Assembly: GCA_036561005.1 (NCBI GenBank)
Contig: DATBQE010000114.1
Location: 1 to 35,546 of the forward strand
From: PKWO01 sp036561005
GTDB lineage: Bacteria > Pseudomonadota > Gammaproteobacteria > Burkholderiales > Burkholderiaceae_D
Reading direction: 5' to 3'
DNA: 35,546 nucleotides
A program made the position numbers and the translations under genes. The notes under the pieces were generated by a model, which saw nothing but the letters and a program-made list of their open reading frames with translations, did not search any database and was not told the origin of the DNA. Every line of letters starts with the position of its first letter. Position 1 is the stretch's first letter. Of the stretch, positions 15,690 through 24,336 are shown piece by piece.

Positions 15690-16010
15690 ATGAGCAACAT
15701 CATCCAATCCCTCATCAAGGCCCGCGAAGCCCGTGGCTGGACGCAGACCAAGCTCTCGGAAGCGGCCGGCGTGAGCCGCATGACGCTTAGCCGCATTGAG
15801 TCTGGGCGCTTTGACCCCCGCTTGTCCAGCCTGCAGGTGATCGCCCGCGCCATGGGTCTGGAAATCATGGTGGTGCCGGCCGCCTTGCGCCAGGAACTGG
15901 AAGGCTTCGTCCAGTCGGGCGGCAAATTGCTCGGTCAGGCGCCCGGAGCGGAAGCGCCCGAGTCCATCGTCGACCAGATCATTGCAGGCAACCGGAAGAC
16001 CGACGAGTGA
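15690..16010 (+). CDS. hipB: HipB-like XRE-family antitoxin / autorepressor
   Basis: 106 residues. The N-terminal ~65 are a Cro/C1-type helix-turn-helix: ARGWTQTKLSEAAGVSRMTL then SRIESGRFDPRLSSLQVIAR. The remainder is a short tail (EGFVQSGGKLLGQ...). The gene overlaps the following hipA by the GTGA at 16007-16010, the usual arrangement of a HipB antitoxin and HipA toxin. It should neutralise HipA and repress the operon through the palindromes upstream. ATG 15690 was chosen because it begins at the conserved domain and follows the operator-like repeat; a frame-consistent ATG at 15648 lies upstream of that repeat. Confidence 0.85.
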   Translation: MSNIIQSLIKAREARGWTQTKLSEAAGVSRMTLSRIESGRFDPRLSSLQVIARAMGLEIMVVPAALRQELEGFVQSGGKLLGQAPGAEAPESIVDQIIAGNRKTDE

Positions 16011-17308
16011 GCACTTCCATCAAGTATCTGCGCATGGCTCTGCACCTGCCGGATGGCGAGAAGCGGCCGATCGGCTATCTCTCGTGCTATGGCGACATTT
16101 TGCGCGCGTCGTTTGAGCAATCCTACGTGCGCGATCCGTTGCGGCCCACCTTGTCGCTCGGCTACATCGGCGCCAACGAGAGTGAGACCGAGCAGATATT
16201 GACGTCCGCGCGCGACCGGCGCCTGGTGCGCGCCGACGGCAAATGGCCGAGCTACTTCCAGAACCTTTTGCCGGAAGGGCATAACCGTGAACGGCTCGCC
16301 GACCAACGCGGCTGCAGCGCAGACGACGAATTTGAATTGCTCGCCGCCGCCGGCCATGATCTGATGGGCGCCCTCGAAGTCGGCCCCGTGCCAGACGACG
16401 AAGACATCCCACAAGTGGTCAAGCATTGGCACGTGGCCATGGGGCTCGACGTCCTGGAGCCCGGCTTCGTCGAGTCGCCGGTTGAAGACGGCGCCTCCCT
16501 GCCCGGCGTCATCACCAAATTCTCTGCCGTGAAAGAAGGCCGGCGTTACGTCGTCAAGCGCCACGGTGCGGCCGGCTCCAGCATCCTCAAACTGCCGAGC
16601 ACGCGCCACCCTGACCTGGTGCACAACGAATACAGCGGCTATGCGCTCATGAGAGCGCTCGGCCTCGAATGCGCGAATGCGGTGATCGTCCCGCGCGATG
16701 AAACCGATTTGCCGGAACAGATACCCTTCCCCGAGATACTCGCCGTCGAACGATTTGACCGCGGCCCGAACGGCAGGCGCATCCACATCGAGGAATTTGC
16801 CCAAGTGCTCAATTACGACCCAAAGCACAAATACGGCAAAGCGCTGCCGACCGATTTCGTCAGCATGCTGTCACTGTTGGAGCGCCTGTCCGGCCGCCCG
16901 GCCGTGGACGTGGCGGAATTCGTGCGTCGCTTCGTCGCCTTCATCCTGATGGGCAACACCGATGCGCACATGAAGAACTGGGCGCTACGCTATCCCGACG
17001 GCCGCACGCCCGAACTGGCCCCGCTCTACGACCCGGTGTGCGTGACCGCCTTCTTCGCCGATGCCCCGACGCAGGACTACGGCATCAACCGCAGCATCGA
17101 TGCGAGATTGCGCGAATTTACCTGGGACGATCTGGCGGCGATGCTGCATGCGGCACGCCTGCTGCGGCCAAGCCGCCTGATGCAGCTCGCAAGGAAGACG
17201 GTTCAGCAAGCCAGGAGCGAATGGCCAATCCTGCTGGCCGACGCGCCGCCGACGATGCGGGACGCCATCACAGAGCGCCTGGCCGGCGGCGTGGCGCTGG
17301 CGCGTTGA
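16007..17308 (+). CDS. hipA: HipA-like serine/threonine kinase toxin
   Basis: 433 residues starting at GTG 16007. The N-terminal subdomain contains IGYLSCYGDILRASFEQSYV, FQNLLPEGHNRERLAD and GHDLMGALEV. The kinase part contains YVVKRHGAAGSSILKLP (ATP-binding lysine region), HNEYSGYALMRALGLECANA, EILAVERFDR and the catalytic loop LMGNTDAHMKNWAL with D319, followed by LAPLYDPVCVTAF for the metal-binding Asp. All catalytic motifs look intact. Characterised HipA proteins phosphorylate an aminoacyl-tRNA synthetase (GltX in E. coli) and cause growth arrest; the target here is unknown. The pair may stabilise this region or mediate persistence. Confidence 0.88.
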   Translation: MSTSIKYLRMALHLPDGEKRPIGYLSCYGDILRASFEQSYVRDPLRPTLSLGYIGANESETEQILTSARDRRLVRADGKWPSYFQNLLPEGHNRERLADQRGCSADDEFELLAAAGHDLMGALEVGPVPDDEDIPQVVKHWHVAMGLDVLEPGFVESPVEDGASLPGVITKFSAVKEGRRYVVKRHGAAGSSILKLPSTRHPDLVHNEYSGYALMRALGLECANAVIVPRDETDLPEQIPFPEILAVERFDRGPNGRRIHIEEFAQVLNYDPKHKYGKALPTDFVSMLSLLERLSGRPAVDVAEFVRRFVAFILMGNTDAHMKNWALRYPDGRTPELAPLYDPVCVTAFFADAPTQDYGINRSIDARLREFTWDDLAAMLHAARLLRPSRLMQLARKTVQQARSEWPILLADAPPTMRDAITERLAGGVALAR

Positions 17309-17345
17309 ACAACCTGCCTACGCGGTAACACGACACGAAAAGAGC

Positions 17346-17368
17346 CGGGGCGCAATGCACTCGCCCCG
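17346..17368. terminator. Hairpin between convergent genes
   Basis: CGGGGCG (17346-17352) pairs with CGCCCCG (17362-17368) over a 9-nt loop, between the 3' ends of hipA and the GST gene. No T-tract follows, so intrinsic termination is only possible. Confidence 0.4.
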
Positions 17369-17388
17369 CACGCTTCCCGGCGCCACGA

Positions 17389-18060
17389 TCAAGCCTTGGC
17401 AGCCATCCTGGCCTTGACGCCGGCGACAAACGCGGGCAAGCCCGCTTCGCGCGCGGCCATCAACTTCTTCACGTTCGGATTCTCATTCATTTTATCGATC
17501 AGTTGCTTCGCACCGGGAAGTTCATCAAGCATGGGTATCTTGAACAAGCCCTGCGCCACCGTCGATGCGAGACCGGCGCCGAAATAAAACATGACGTCTG
17601 CCAGCGTGAACTCGGCACCAGCAACATACGGCGAAAACGATGCATGGCGCTTGATCGCGGCGATCCCGCCGAGCAGATCGTCCTTGGCCCGCGCCTTGAT
17701 CGCATCGGGCACCGTGCCGCCGAACAGCGCTTCGGCAAAACAGCTGCGCGCAGGCAATTCGAGATAGATTTCGATCTGCTTGAGCAAGGCGCGAACCCGT
17801 GCCTTGGCAAAGGGGTCAGCCGGCAACAAGGGCTTGCCCTGGCCGAGGTCTTCGAGATATTCCATGATCACGCTGGCCTCGGAGAGAAACCCATGCGGCG
17901 TTTCCAGCACAGGTACCTTGCCACGCGGGCTCATGGCCAGGAAGGCTTCGCTTTGATCGGGGAAGGTGAGCACGTATTCATAAGGAATGCCCTTTTCCAG
18001 CAGGGCGAATTCCACCATGTTGACATAGTTACTGACAGGGAAGCCATAGAGTTTGAGCAT
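17389..18060 (-). CDS. Glutathione S-transferase family protein
   Basis: 223 residues. The N-terminal thioredoxin fold starts MLKLYGFPVSNYVNMVEFAL and contains the cis-Pro segment GKVPVLE and the glutathione-binding FLSEASVIMEYLED (the E-S/A-x-x-I signature). The all-helical C-terminal domain includes FTLADVMFYFGAGLAS, the usual position of the N-capping Asp. Ser in the FPVSNYV segment is the likely activating residue. It conjugates or reduces electrophiles with glutathione in the cytosol; the substrate is not known. AAAGGA lies ~8 bases before ATG 18060. It is convergent with hipA and divergent from the TonB receptor gene. Confidence 0.85.
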   Translation of the reverse strand: MLKLYGFPVSNYVNMVEFALLEKGIPYEYVLTFPDQSEAFLAMSPRGKVPVLETPHGFLSEASVIMEYLEDLGQGKPLLPADPFAKARVRALLKQIEIYLELPARSCFAEALFGGTVPDAIKARAKDDLLGGIAAIKRHASFSPYVAGAEFTLADVMFYFGAGLASTVAQGLFKIPMLDELPGAKQLIDKMNENPNVKKLMAAREAGLPAFVAGVKARMAAKA

Positions 18061-18529
18061 GATGATGTCCTTTGGTTGAAGGTGCGCGCGCGGAAGAATC
18101 TGCAATTGCAGCGGCACAGTATATCGCGGGCCGGAGAACGCGTACGAATCGAACGGATTGGCGAAAAAATCCTGCGTGGCAATGCGGCTCAAACGACCGA
18201 TGCATCGGAAGAATCCCTGCGATTTCGCGTGCTGTAAGGCGAAGCCGCGCCGGCAGTAAAAATGCGCAATCAAATCGTCGAACGTGTGGCCCAGAAAAAT
18301 TCGTCGTCCGATACAAAAGGCATTCCGCAAAGACGGAAGCTATTGTGTAATCCATCACTCCACTCAGCCCTTCTTCGTTTGCTGCTGCGTTTCCGCCGCC
18401 CCGGCTCCTGACGCGTGGTCGCGATTTTTCGCCTGCCACCTCTTAACAATAAACAATTCGCGGTCACATCCTCGTCATGTGCGCTGGTTAATCTATGCGC
18501 CGCGGAATTACTAATCTTTTACAATAGGA
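18061..18529. other. Intergenic region with divergent promoters
   Basis: About 470 bases between the divergent GST and TonB-receptor genes. Short open frames on both strands show no recognisable protein. The right end holds a possible Pho box. Confidence 0.5.
18461..18478 (+). promoter_or_regulatory. Possible Pho box
   Basis: CGGTCAC-ATCC-TCGTCAT has two GTCA cores 11 bases apart, the spacing of the PhoB box (CTGTCAT, 4-nt gap, CTGTCAC). A TAATCT -10-like box starts ten bases downstream at 18489. The match is partial (5/7 and 4/7), but the operon encodes a phosphodiesterase of the kind often under phosphate control. Confidence 0.35.
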
Positions 18530-20944
18530 ATGAAGATGCACGAAATTTTTGTTGCAGCACGTCGCCCATCGTCGCACATCGCTCTCGCCGTCTCGGCCCT
18601 ATGCGCAGCGCTGGCCAGCCCTGCCATGGCGCAAACGGTGGCTGAGGCGCCCACCTCAGCAGTCAGCGGCCCGACTGCCGGTTCCGGCGATAGCGCGACA
18701 ACCACGGTGGAAATTTCGTCGCGCAAGACGCGCTCGACCGTTTCAATGAACGCCGGCGAAATACAGAAAATCCTGCCAGGCGTCAATCCGCTCAAGGCGT
18801 TGGAAACACTGCCTGGCGTGAGCTTCCAGACTGCTGACCCATGGGGTAACAACGAACAGAATCTGCTGCTTTTCGTGCATGGTTTCAACGGCCAGCAACT
18901 GGGTTACACCATGGACGGCGTGCCCTTGGGCGACCAGCAATACGGCAACTACAACGGTTTGTCCCCGCAACGCGCCGTCACGAGCGAAAACGTGCGCCGT
19001 GTCGTGCTTTCTACCGGTGCAGGCGACCTCGGCACAGCCTCGACCAGCAATCTGGGCGGCGCCATCGAGACCTTTTCCAGCGATCCGCTGGCCCAGCGCA
19101 ACTTCAATGCGCAGCAATCAGTCGGCAGTCACAGTACATCGCGCACCTTCATGCGCCTCGACACGGGCGATCTCGGCAACGGCAACAGCGCTTACCTTTC
19201 CGCTCTACGACATGAAGCCACTGCCTGGGACTTCAACGGTCGCCAGAGTAACAACCAGGTCAATGCAAAGTTCATCCACAATGCCGACAACGGCAAGTTG
19301 ACCCTGTATGCCGACTGGTCCGACAAGACCGAGCCAAACGAAGACAGCATCCTGCACAACGCGACGATCAACTCGCCCTACACCCGGCCCTTCCTGTATC
19401 CGGACTTTAACGCCGCGCTGGCCTATCTGAACGCGGCAGGCGCTCCACCTTCTGCAGTCGGCGCGAACTTCCAGAACTACTATAGCGATGCGCAGCGTAC
19501 CGACAAGCTGGCCTACATCAAGTACGACGCCTATCTTGGCACCAACCTTACCTGGTCGAACCAATATTATTTCCACCATGACGATGGCGTCGGTGTCGTC
19601 GCCGGCCCGATCAATCAGGCTGGCTTGCCGGCGCTATTCAATGTGTATTTCCCGGGCCAGAACCTGAAGCAAATATTCGGCAATTCCGGCTATGCTACCC
19701 GCACCACCGAATACAAGATCAATCGCGACGGCCTGATCTCGACTTTGAAATGGGAAATGGGCGATCACATGATCGAAACCGGCGTTTGGTTCGAGCACAA
19801 CCGTTCCGATGCCTATCGCCGCTGGTATGCGCTGGATGTGAACAATCCGACCTCGCCTTACACCCGTCCGGGTGATCTGGCGAGCCCGTTAATCACCCAA
19901 TACGGCAGCAATATCGATAACAGAGTAGCCCAGTTCCACCTTCAGGATGAATGGAAATTGCGTCCCGATCTGGCCCTGCAAGCCGGCTTCAAGTCGAGTC
20001 TGCAGTATGCCGATGGCCGCTTCCCGACACAGGAATTGCCTGCGGCAATCGGTAGCGGATCGACCGGCTTGCCGGTTGGGGAAATCGATACGAAAAAATG
20101 GTTCTTACCGCAAGTGGGTGTGCGCTGGGACATGAATGCAAACGATCAGTTGTTCGGCAACGTGCAACAAAACATGCGCCAGTTCGTCACCTATGGCGGC
20201 GGTGGCCTGTCGCCATGGAGCCTGGCGACCCAGGCAGCGTTCGACCTGTTCGCGGCCACGGCAAAGCCGGAAACATCGGTCACCTACGAGTTGGGATTGC
20301 GCGACGCGCGCAAGCTCGACCTGGGTCCGGTCACTGCATTCGAAGGCCAGATCGATCTCTATCACGTCGACTTCAGCAATCGCCTGTTGGCGATCAGTTC
20401 CAATCCGATCATTACGTCCTTTGTCGGCGGCACAACTTTGCTGGCCAATGTCGGCAGCGTCAAGACCAATGGCGTCGACATTGCGGCAACCTTGCATTTC
20501 GGCCGGGATTTCTCGCTGTATGATGCGGTGTCGTTCAATAGTTCGAAATACCAGAACGACTATGCGTCCGGCACCGGCGTCATACCGACTGCCGGCAAAA
20601 CCATCCCGGGCTCGCCCGATCGGATGAATAAATTCGTCGCTACGGCCAACATCGCCAATGTGGAAGTTCAACTGACCGGTGACTACGTCGGCCGGCGCTA
20701 CGCAACCTACACGAACGACTTTTCCATTCCGAGTTATTTCCTGATGGGCTTGAACGTTTCCGGCAAGTTGCCCTCGCCGTCGGCCATTCTGAAAAGCCCG
20801 CGCTGGAATCTGGCGCTCACCAACCTGGCGAATCGCGAGGGCATCCTGGAACTCAACGGCAGCTACGTCGCCAGCGGAAGCTATGCCGCCTACTCGATAC
20901 CGCCGCGCCAGGGTTTCCTGACATTGAAGGCAGACTTCCAGTGA
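18530..20944 (+). CDS. TonB-dependent outer-membrane receptor
   Basis: About 800 residues. A signal peptide ends at PAMAQT. The plug domain follows: VEISSRKTRSTVSMNAGEIQ, LKALETLPGVSFQTADPWG, YTMDGVPLGDQQYGNYNGL and LGGAIETFSS. A ~22-strand barrel then runs to the C-terminal GFLTLKADFQ. It imports a ligand across the outer membrane using TonB energy. The next gene, a GDPD-type phosphodiesterase, overlaps by four bases, which suggests the ligand is a phosphorylated or glycerol-phosphodiester compound rather than a siderophore; that is inference from context. The start may be ATG 18530 or, since GGA directly abuts it, ATG 18536. Confidence 0.87.
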   Translation: MKMHEIFVAARRPSSHIALAVSALCAALASPAMAQTVAEAPTSAVSGPTAGSGDSATTTVEISSRKTRSTVSMNAGEIQKILPGVNPLKALETLPGVSFQTADPWGNNEQNLLLFVHGFNGQQLGYTMDGVPLGDQQYGNYNGLSPQRAVTSENVRRVVLSTGAGDLGTASTSNLGGAIETFSSDPLAQRNFNAQQSVGSHSTSRTFMRLDTGDLGNGNSAYLSALRHEATAWDFNGRQSNNQVNAKFIHNADNGKLTLYADWSDKTEPNEDSILHNATINSPYTRPFLYPDFNAALAYLNAAGAPPSAVGANFQNYYSDAQRTDKLAYIKYDAYLGTNLTWSNQYYFHHDDGVGVVAGPINQAGLPALFNVYFPGQNLKQIFGNSGYATRTTEYKINRDGLISTLKWEMGDHMIETGVWFEHNRSDAYRRWYALDVNNPTSPYTRPGDLASPLITQYGSNIDNRVAQFHLQDEWKLRPDLALQAGFKSSLQYADGRFPTQELPAAIGSGSTGLPVGEIDTKKWFLPQVGVRWDMNANDQLFGNVQQNMRQFVTYGGGGLSPWSLATQAAFDLFAATAKPETSVTYELGLRDARKLDLGPVTAFEGQIDLYHVDFSNRLLAISSNPIITSFVGGTTLLANVGSVKTNGVDIAATLHFGRDFSLYDAVSFNSSKYQNDYASGTGVIPTAGKTIPGSPDRMNKFVATANIANVEVQLTGDYVGRRYATYTNDFSIPSYFLMGLNVSGKLPSPSAILKSPRWNLALTNLANREGILELNGSYVASGSYAAYSIPPRQGFLTLKADFQ

Positions 20945-22092
20945 GCGTCACCCTGATTTCTCAAAACGGCTTTTCACGCCGCACCTTGCTCAAGGCTGCG
21001 GCCGCCGGCATCGCCCTTGGCGCCATGCCGGGCTTGGCCGTGGCGCAAGCCGCCGTGGCGTCCCGGCGTCTGGACCCCGGCGCCAAGCCGCTGCTGTTCG
21101 CTCATCGCGGTGCGAGCGCGTTGCGGCCCGAGCACACGCTGGCTTCCTATGCCAAGGCTATTGCCGATGGCGCCGACTATGTCGAGCCGGACCTGGTCAT
21201 GACCAAAGATGGCATTCTCGTGGCGCGCCATGAAAACCATTTGACGGATACTACCGACGTCGGCACGCGAGCGGAATTTGCCGGGCGCCGCACCAGGAAA
21301 ATCATCGATGGCCAGGCCCACGAAGGCTGGTTCGTCGACGACTTCACCTTGAGCGAACTGAAAACCTTGCGCGCGGTAGAACGTCTCTCGACCATCCGTG
21401 TTGCCAACACCGCCTACAACGGCCAGTTCCAGATTCCATCGTTCGAGGAAATCATCGATTTTGTCGCCGCCGAAGCAGCGACACGCGGCCGCTTGATCGG
21501 CATCGTGCCGGAACTGAAGAGTTCGACCTACTTTGCCGGCGTCGGCCTGCCGATGGAAGACAACTTCGTTTCCACATTGATGGCGCATGAGTACAGCCGG
21601 CGCGCGCCGATCGAAATACAGTCCTTTGAAGTCGCCAACCTGAAATACCTGCGCAAGAAACTCGGGCGACCAGCCAATATGCGCCTGATGCAACTGGTGG
21701 TCGGCGCAGCGGTAAGGCCGAGCGACGTTGCCGCCGCCGGCGGCAGCACGACGTTCGCGGAAATGATCACACCCGGCGGCATGCGCGCAATCGCAACGTA
21801 TGCCGACGTGGTGGCGCCGCCAACGCGGGTCATTATCCCGTTGGGCAAGGATGACCGCCTGACGGCACCCACGTCCTTCGTGAGCGATGCGCACCAGGCA
21901 GGCTTGCTCGTGCACATCTGGACCTTCCGTCCGGAAAATGTGTACCTGGCCGCCGACTTCCGCGACGGCGCAGAGTTGAATGCGCGTAACGAGGCCGGTT
22001 CCGTCGCCGAAATCAAGCGCTATATCGAGACCGGCATCGACGGCTTCTTCAGTGACGATTCAGCGCTGGGACGCGCTGCAATCGATTCCTGA
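20941..22092 (+). CDS. Tat-exported glycerophosphodiester phosphodiesterase
   Basis: 383 residues from GTG 20941, overlapping the receptor stop (GTGA). A twin-arginine signal (FSRRTLLKAAAAGIALGAMP) is followed by the GDPD catalytic core: H55-R56 in LFAHRGAS, E64 in RPEHTL, E82 and D84 in VEPDLVMTKDGI (metal ligands), and H97-E98-N99 in ARHENHL. PELK then supplies another conserved Glu. The ~380-residue length and the TTDV motif resemble periplasmic GlpQ-type enzymes. These hydrolyse glycerophosphodiesters to sn-glycerol 3-phosphate and an alcohol in the periplasm. With the upstream receptor it forms a likely scavenging operon for phosphodiesters. Confidence 0.87.
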   Translation: MSVTLISQNGFSRRTLLKAAAAGIALGAMPGLAVAQAAVASRRLDPGAKPLLFAHRGASALRPEHTLASYAKAIADGADYVEPDLVMTKDGILVARHENHLTDTTDVGTRAEFAGRRTRKIIDGQAHEGWFVDDFTLSELKTLRAVERLSTIRVANTAYNGQFQIPSFEEIIDFVAAEAATRGRLIGIVPELKSSTYFAGVGLPMEDNFVSTLMAHEYSRRAPIEIQSFEVANLKYLRKKLGRPANMRLMQLVVGAAVRPSDVAAAGGSTTFAEMITPGGMRAIATYADVVAPPTRVIIPLGKDDRLTAPTSFVSDAHQAGLLVHIWTFRPENVYLAADFRDGAELNARNEAGSVAEIKRYIETGIDGFFSDDSALGRAAIDS

Positions 22093-22167
22093 GTGCCCTG
22101 GATCGACGAATACTATTGCACCACCCTATCGCTCGCGGATTTTTATCTGGCAGTTGCCGTCGTTAAA

Positions 22168-22205
22168 CGCCCCCGGAAAAATGAATGTCATTTTCCCGGA
22201 GGGCG
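22168..22205. terminator. Strong hairpin after the GDPD gene
   Basis: The arm at 22168-22184 (CGCCCCCGGAAAAATGA) pairs with TCATTTTCCCGGAGGGCG (22188-22205) over a 3-nt loop, with one mismatch and one bulge. No T-tract follows the stem on the plus strand, so it may act as a transcript-end stabiliser or terminator. Confidence 0.5.
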
Positions 22206-22432
22206 GGCATCGTCGCGTGGCAACTTCATGAGTTGCGAGGCATCGCGCCCAATCACAATCTCGTGCGTCCGCGCCACTGCAAACCCCGAAGTCGGCGCTG
22301 CCGGATGACCACTGTTTGCCCCATCATCGCCACGGCCTTTTTTGCTTCCCCGTTCAGTTTTGCTTCCTGCGTGCTGGTATTTGGCCCGGCGCCACCTTGG
22401 GTTGCAAGCATCTCGTTAATGACGAGAAATAG

Positions 22433-22505
22433 AAGTGACATAAATTGTTAAATCTGACGCATATTTGTAATTAACAAAGTGTAAAAGTGACAAAAATTGG
22501 AAATC
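22433..22505 (+). repeat. Pair of imperfect direct repeats
   Basis: AAGTGACATAAATTGTTAAATCT (22433-22455) and AAGTGACAAAAATTGGAAATCT (22485-22506) share the AAGTGACAxAAATTG core, 52 bases apart start to start, near five helical turns. They lie ~270 bases upstream of the glucanase gene and could be regulator sites. Confidence 0.5.
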
Positions 22506-22558
22506 TCATCGCCTGCCATCGGGAAAATGACGTGGCATAGCCCTTGCTGTTACGCCAT

Positions 22559-22574
22559 TGGAAAAGTTTCCAAT
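22559..22574. promoter_or_regulatory. TTGGAAA palindrome, operator candidate
   Basis: TTGGAAA-AG-TTTCCAA is a perfect inverted repeat with a 2-nt centre. A single TTGGAAA half-site also occurs at 22497-22503 within the second direct repeat, which suggests a common binding protein. Confidence 0.35.
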
Positions 22575-22776
22575 TTGGGGCTTGCGGGACCTGAACAAGG
22601 CAAGAATCTGCTGTCGCGGCGCCGATGCCAGGACATGAAATGGTATCTGCCGGCGTTTTGCCGCTCGGCGTGTTGCGGCTCCGCTCGCAGTAACGATCAA
22701 CCCACTGTCGCGTGACTATGGCCAAACAATGGAACCATAGCGATCCTGGGGACCACATATATGAAAGGCAAAGGCG

Positions 22777-24201
22777 ATGCATCCATTTCGCAGGATCGAC
22801 ACTTTATGTGTCAAAACGGTCGGCTTGATCGCTTGTGCTTTTTCGCTGCTGATTCTTGCCGCCTGCGGCGGAACAAGCAGCGAAACGAGCCCAGGCGTGA
22901 TGATGGACGCCCAGCCGCGCGAAATGGCGAAAGCCACTGCGGTACAGACCAGGAGCACCAAGAGAGGCATGGCCTATGGCGGCGATTCGGTGGCGGACCT
23001 CACGGTTTTGTCCAAAGGCATCGGCTGGTGGTACAACTGGTCGCCTACGCCGGAGGCGGCCGTGAAAAACAGTTATCAATCCATCGGTGTGGCCTTCGTG
23101 CCGATGGTTTGGGGAGGCACGCCGACCGCAACGCAAATTGCGGCCGAGATTCCGGCGGGTAGCCAATATCTGCTGGGGTTTAACGAACCAAATTTCACCA
23201 GCCAGGCCAATATGACGCCGAGCCACGCGGCGTCGCTGTGGCCGGTGCTGGAAAGTGTGGCACAAACAAAGAAACTGCAACTGGGTTCACCGGCGGTGAA
23301 TTACTGCGGCGGTTGCGTTTCCGAAGGCGGCGTGACGTACTCCGACCCGGTTGTCTATCTCGACGCCTTTTTTGCCGACTGCAAAAACTGCAAAGTGGAT
23401 TTCATCCCGGTTCATTGGTATGCCTGCGATGTCAGTGCGCTTGAGTGGTATATCGGGCGCTTCAAGAAATACGGCAAGCCGATCTGGCTGACCGAATTCG
23501 CCTGTGGCGATATGGCGCACGATCAGATCACGCCGGCGATCCAGAAAAACTACATGGCAGCCGCTGTGAACTATCTGGAAAATGAACCGGCGGTAGCACG
23601 TTATTCGTGGTTTTCCGGGCGAAACAGTCAAATTCCCTACATCAACCTGTTGGGCGCGGACGGACAGTTGACCGAGCTTGGTCAATATTACGTCAGCCTG
23701 CCATACAACAGCGACACGTCCGCCAAAGCATTGACCCCGCACGCGGCAGTGGCGTCTTCAGCGGAACAAAGCACATTGGGCGCGGCCCGGGCGATTGATA
23801 ATAACCTGGCGACGCGTTGGAGCAGTGCTTTCACCGATCAGCAGTGGATGTATCTCGACTATGGTTCGACCGCACAGTTCTCCAGCATCACAATCAATTG
23901 GGAAAATGCCTACGCTACCGCCTATCAAATTCAAACGTCGAACGATGCGGTGAACTGGGCCACGATCGTCAATGTGACGACAGGACAAGGCGGCACGGAA
24001 AACCTGGCGCTGTCAGGTAGCGGGCGCTACCTGCGCATGAATGGGGTCAAGCGTGCCTCGCCCTATGGATACTCGATTTTCGAGATTCATGCCTGGGGCA
24101 GCATGGCCGGCGCGGCGGGTGTTGGCGCAGTCAACACCGCATCGAGCGGCCAGCGTCAACCTACGCTGGCGCAGCATTTGCCGAAGCGACCAGCCGCTTA
24201 G
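22777..24201 (+). CDS. GH128-type glycosidase lipoprotein with F5/8C (CBM32-like) domain
   Basis: 474 residues with lipobox LAAC (C30). Residues ~60-310 match the Asl1-like / GH128 fold: KRGMAYGGDSVADLTVLSKG, IGWWYNWSP, YLLGFNEPNFTSQANMTP with E137 as probable acid/base, IPVHWYACD, and IWLTEFACG with E240 as probable nucleophile. Characterised GH128 enzymes are beta-1,3-glucanases. Residues ~325-450 form a discoidin-type carbohydrate-binding domain (ARAIDNNLATRWSSAF, QWMYLDYGS, YQIQTSNDAVNWATI, GRYLRMNGVKRASPYGYSIF). A lipid anchor plus binding domain suggests a surface or periplasmic glucan-degrading enzyme. The next gene encodes a closely related binding domain. Confidence 0.82.
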   Translation: MHPFRRIDTLCVKTVGLIACAFSLLILAACGGTSSETSPGVMMDAQPREMAKATAVQTRSTKRGMAYGGDSVADLTVLSKGIGWWYNWSPTPEAAVKNSYQSIGVAFVPMVWGGTPTATQIAAEIPAGSQYLLGFNEPNFTSQANMTPSHAASLWPVLESVAQTKKLQLGSPAVNYCGGCVSEGGVTYSDPVVYLDAFFADCKNCKVDFIPVHWYACDVSALEWYIGRFKKYGKPIWLTEFACGDMAHDQITPAIQKNYMAAAVNYLENEPAVARYSWFSGRNSQIPYINLLGADGQLTELGQYYVSLPYNSDTSAKALTPHAAVASSAEQSTLGAARAIDNNLATRWSSAFTDQQWMYLDYGSTAQFSSITINWENAYATAYQIQTSNDAVNWATIVNVTTGQGGTENLALSGSGRYLRMNGVKRASPYGYSIFEIHAWGSMAGAAGVGAVNTASSGQRQPTLAQHLPKRPAA

Positions 24202-24336
24202 TGCGCTGCCCGGTGTCGCAGGCGCTGTGCCCTATTTGTTCAACCTTCCCGCCTGCAGACACGCCGGCGCAACGGTACGCGCAGTTCGATTCACCTTGTT
24301 GCAATGATCTTGCCACCCGCAATTGAAAGGAACATC

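Larger units (their letters stand above)
22093..22776. other. Long intergenic region with repeats and hairpins
   Basis: About 680 bases with no convincing gene. From left to right it holds a strong hairpin just after the GDPD gene (22168-22205), a pair of ~22-bp direct repeats (22433-22505) and a TTGGAAA palindrome (22559-22574). The second half is AT-rich around 22440-22500, as expected for a promoter of the glucanase gene. Confidence 0.5.

Noticed and set aside
15935..16828. 297-codon minus-strand open frame
   Set aside because: It is antisense to hipA, which has intact kinase motifs.
20974..21915. 313-codon minus-strand open frame
   Set aside because: It is antisense to the GDPD gene with all its catalytic motifs.
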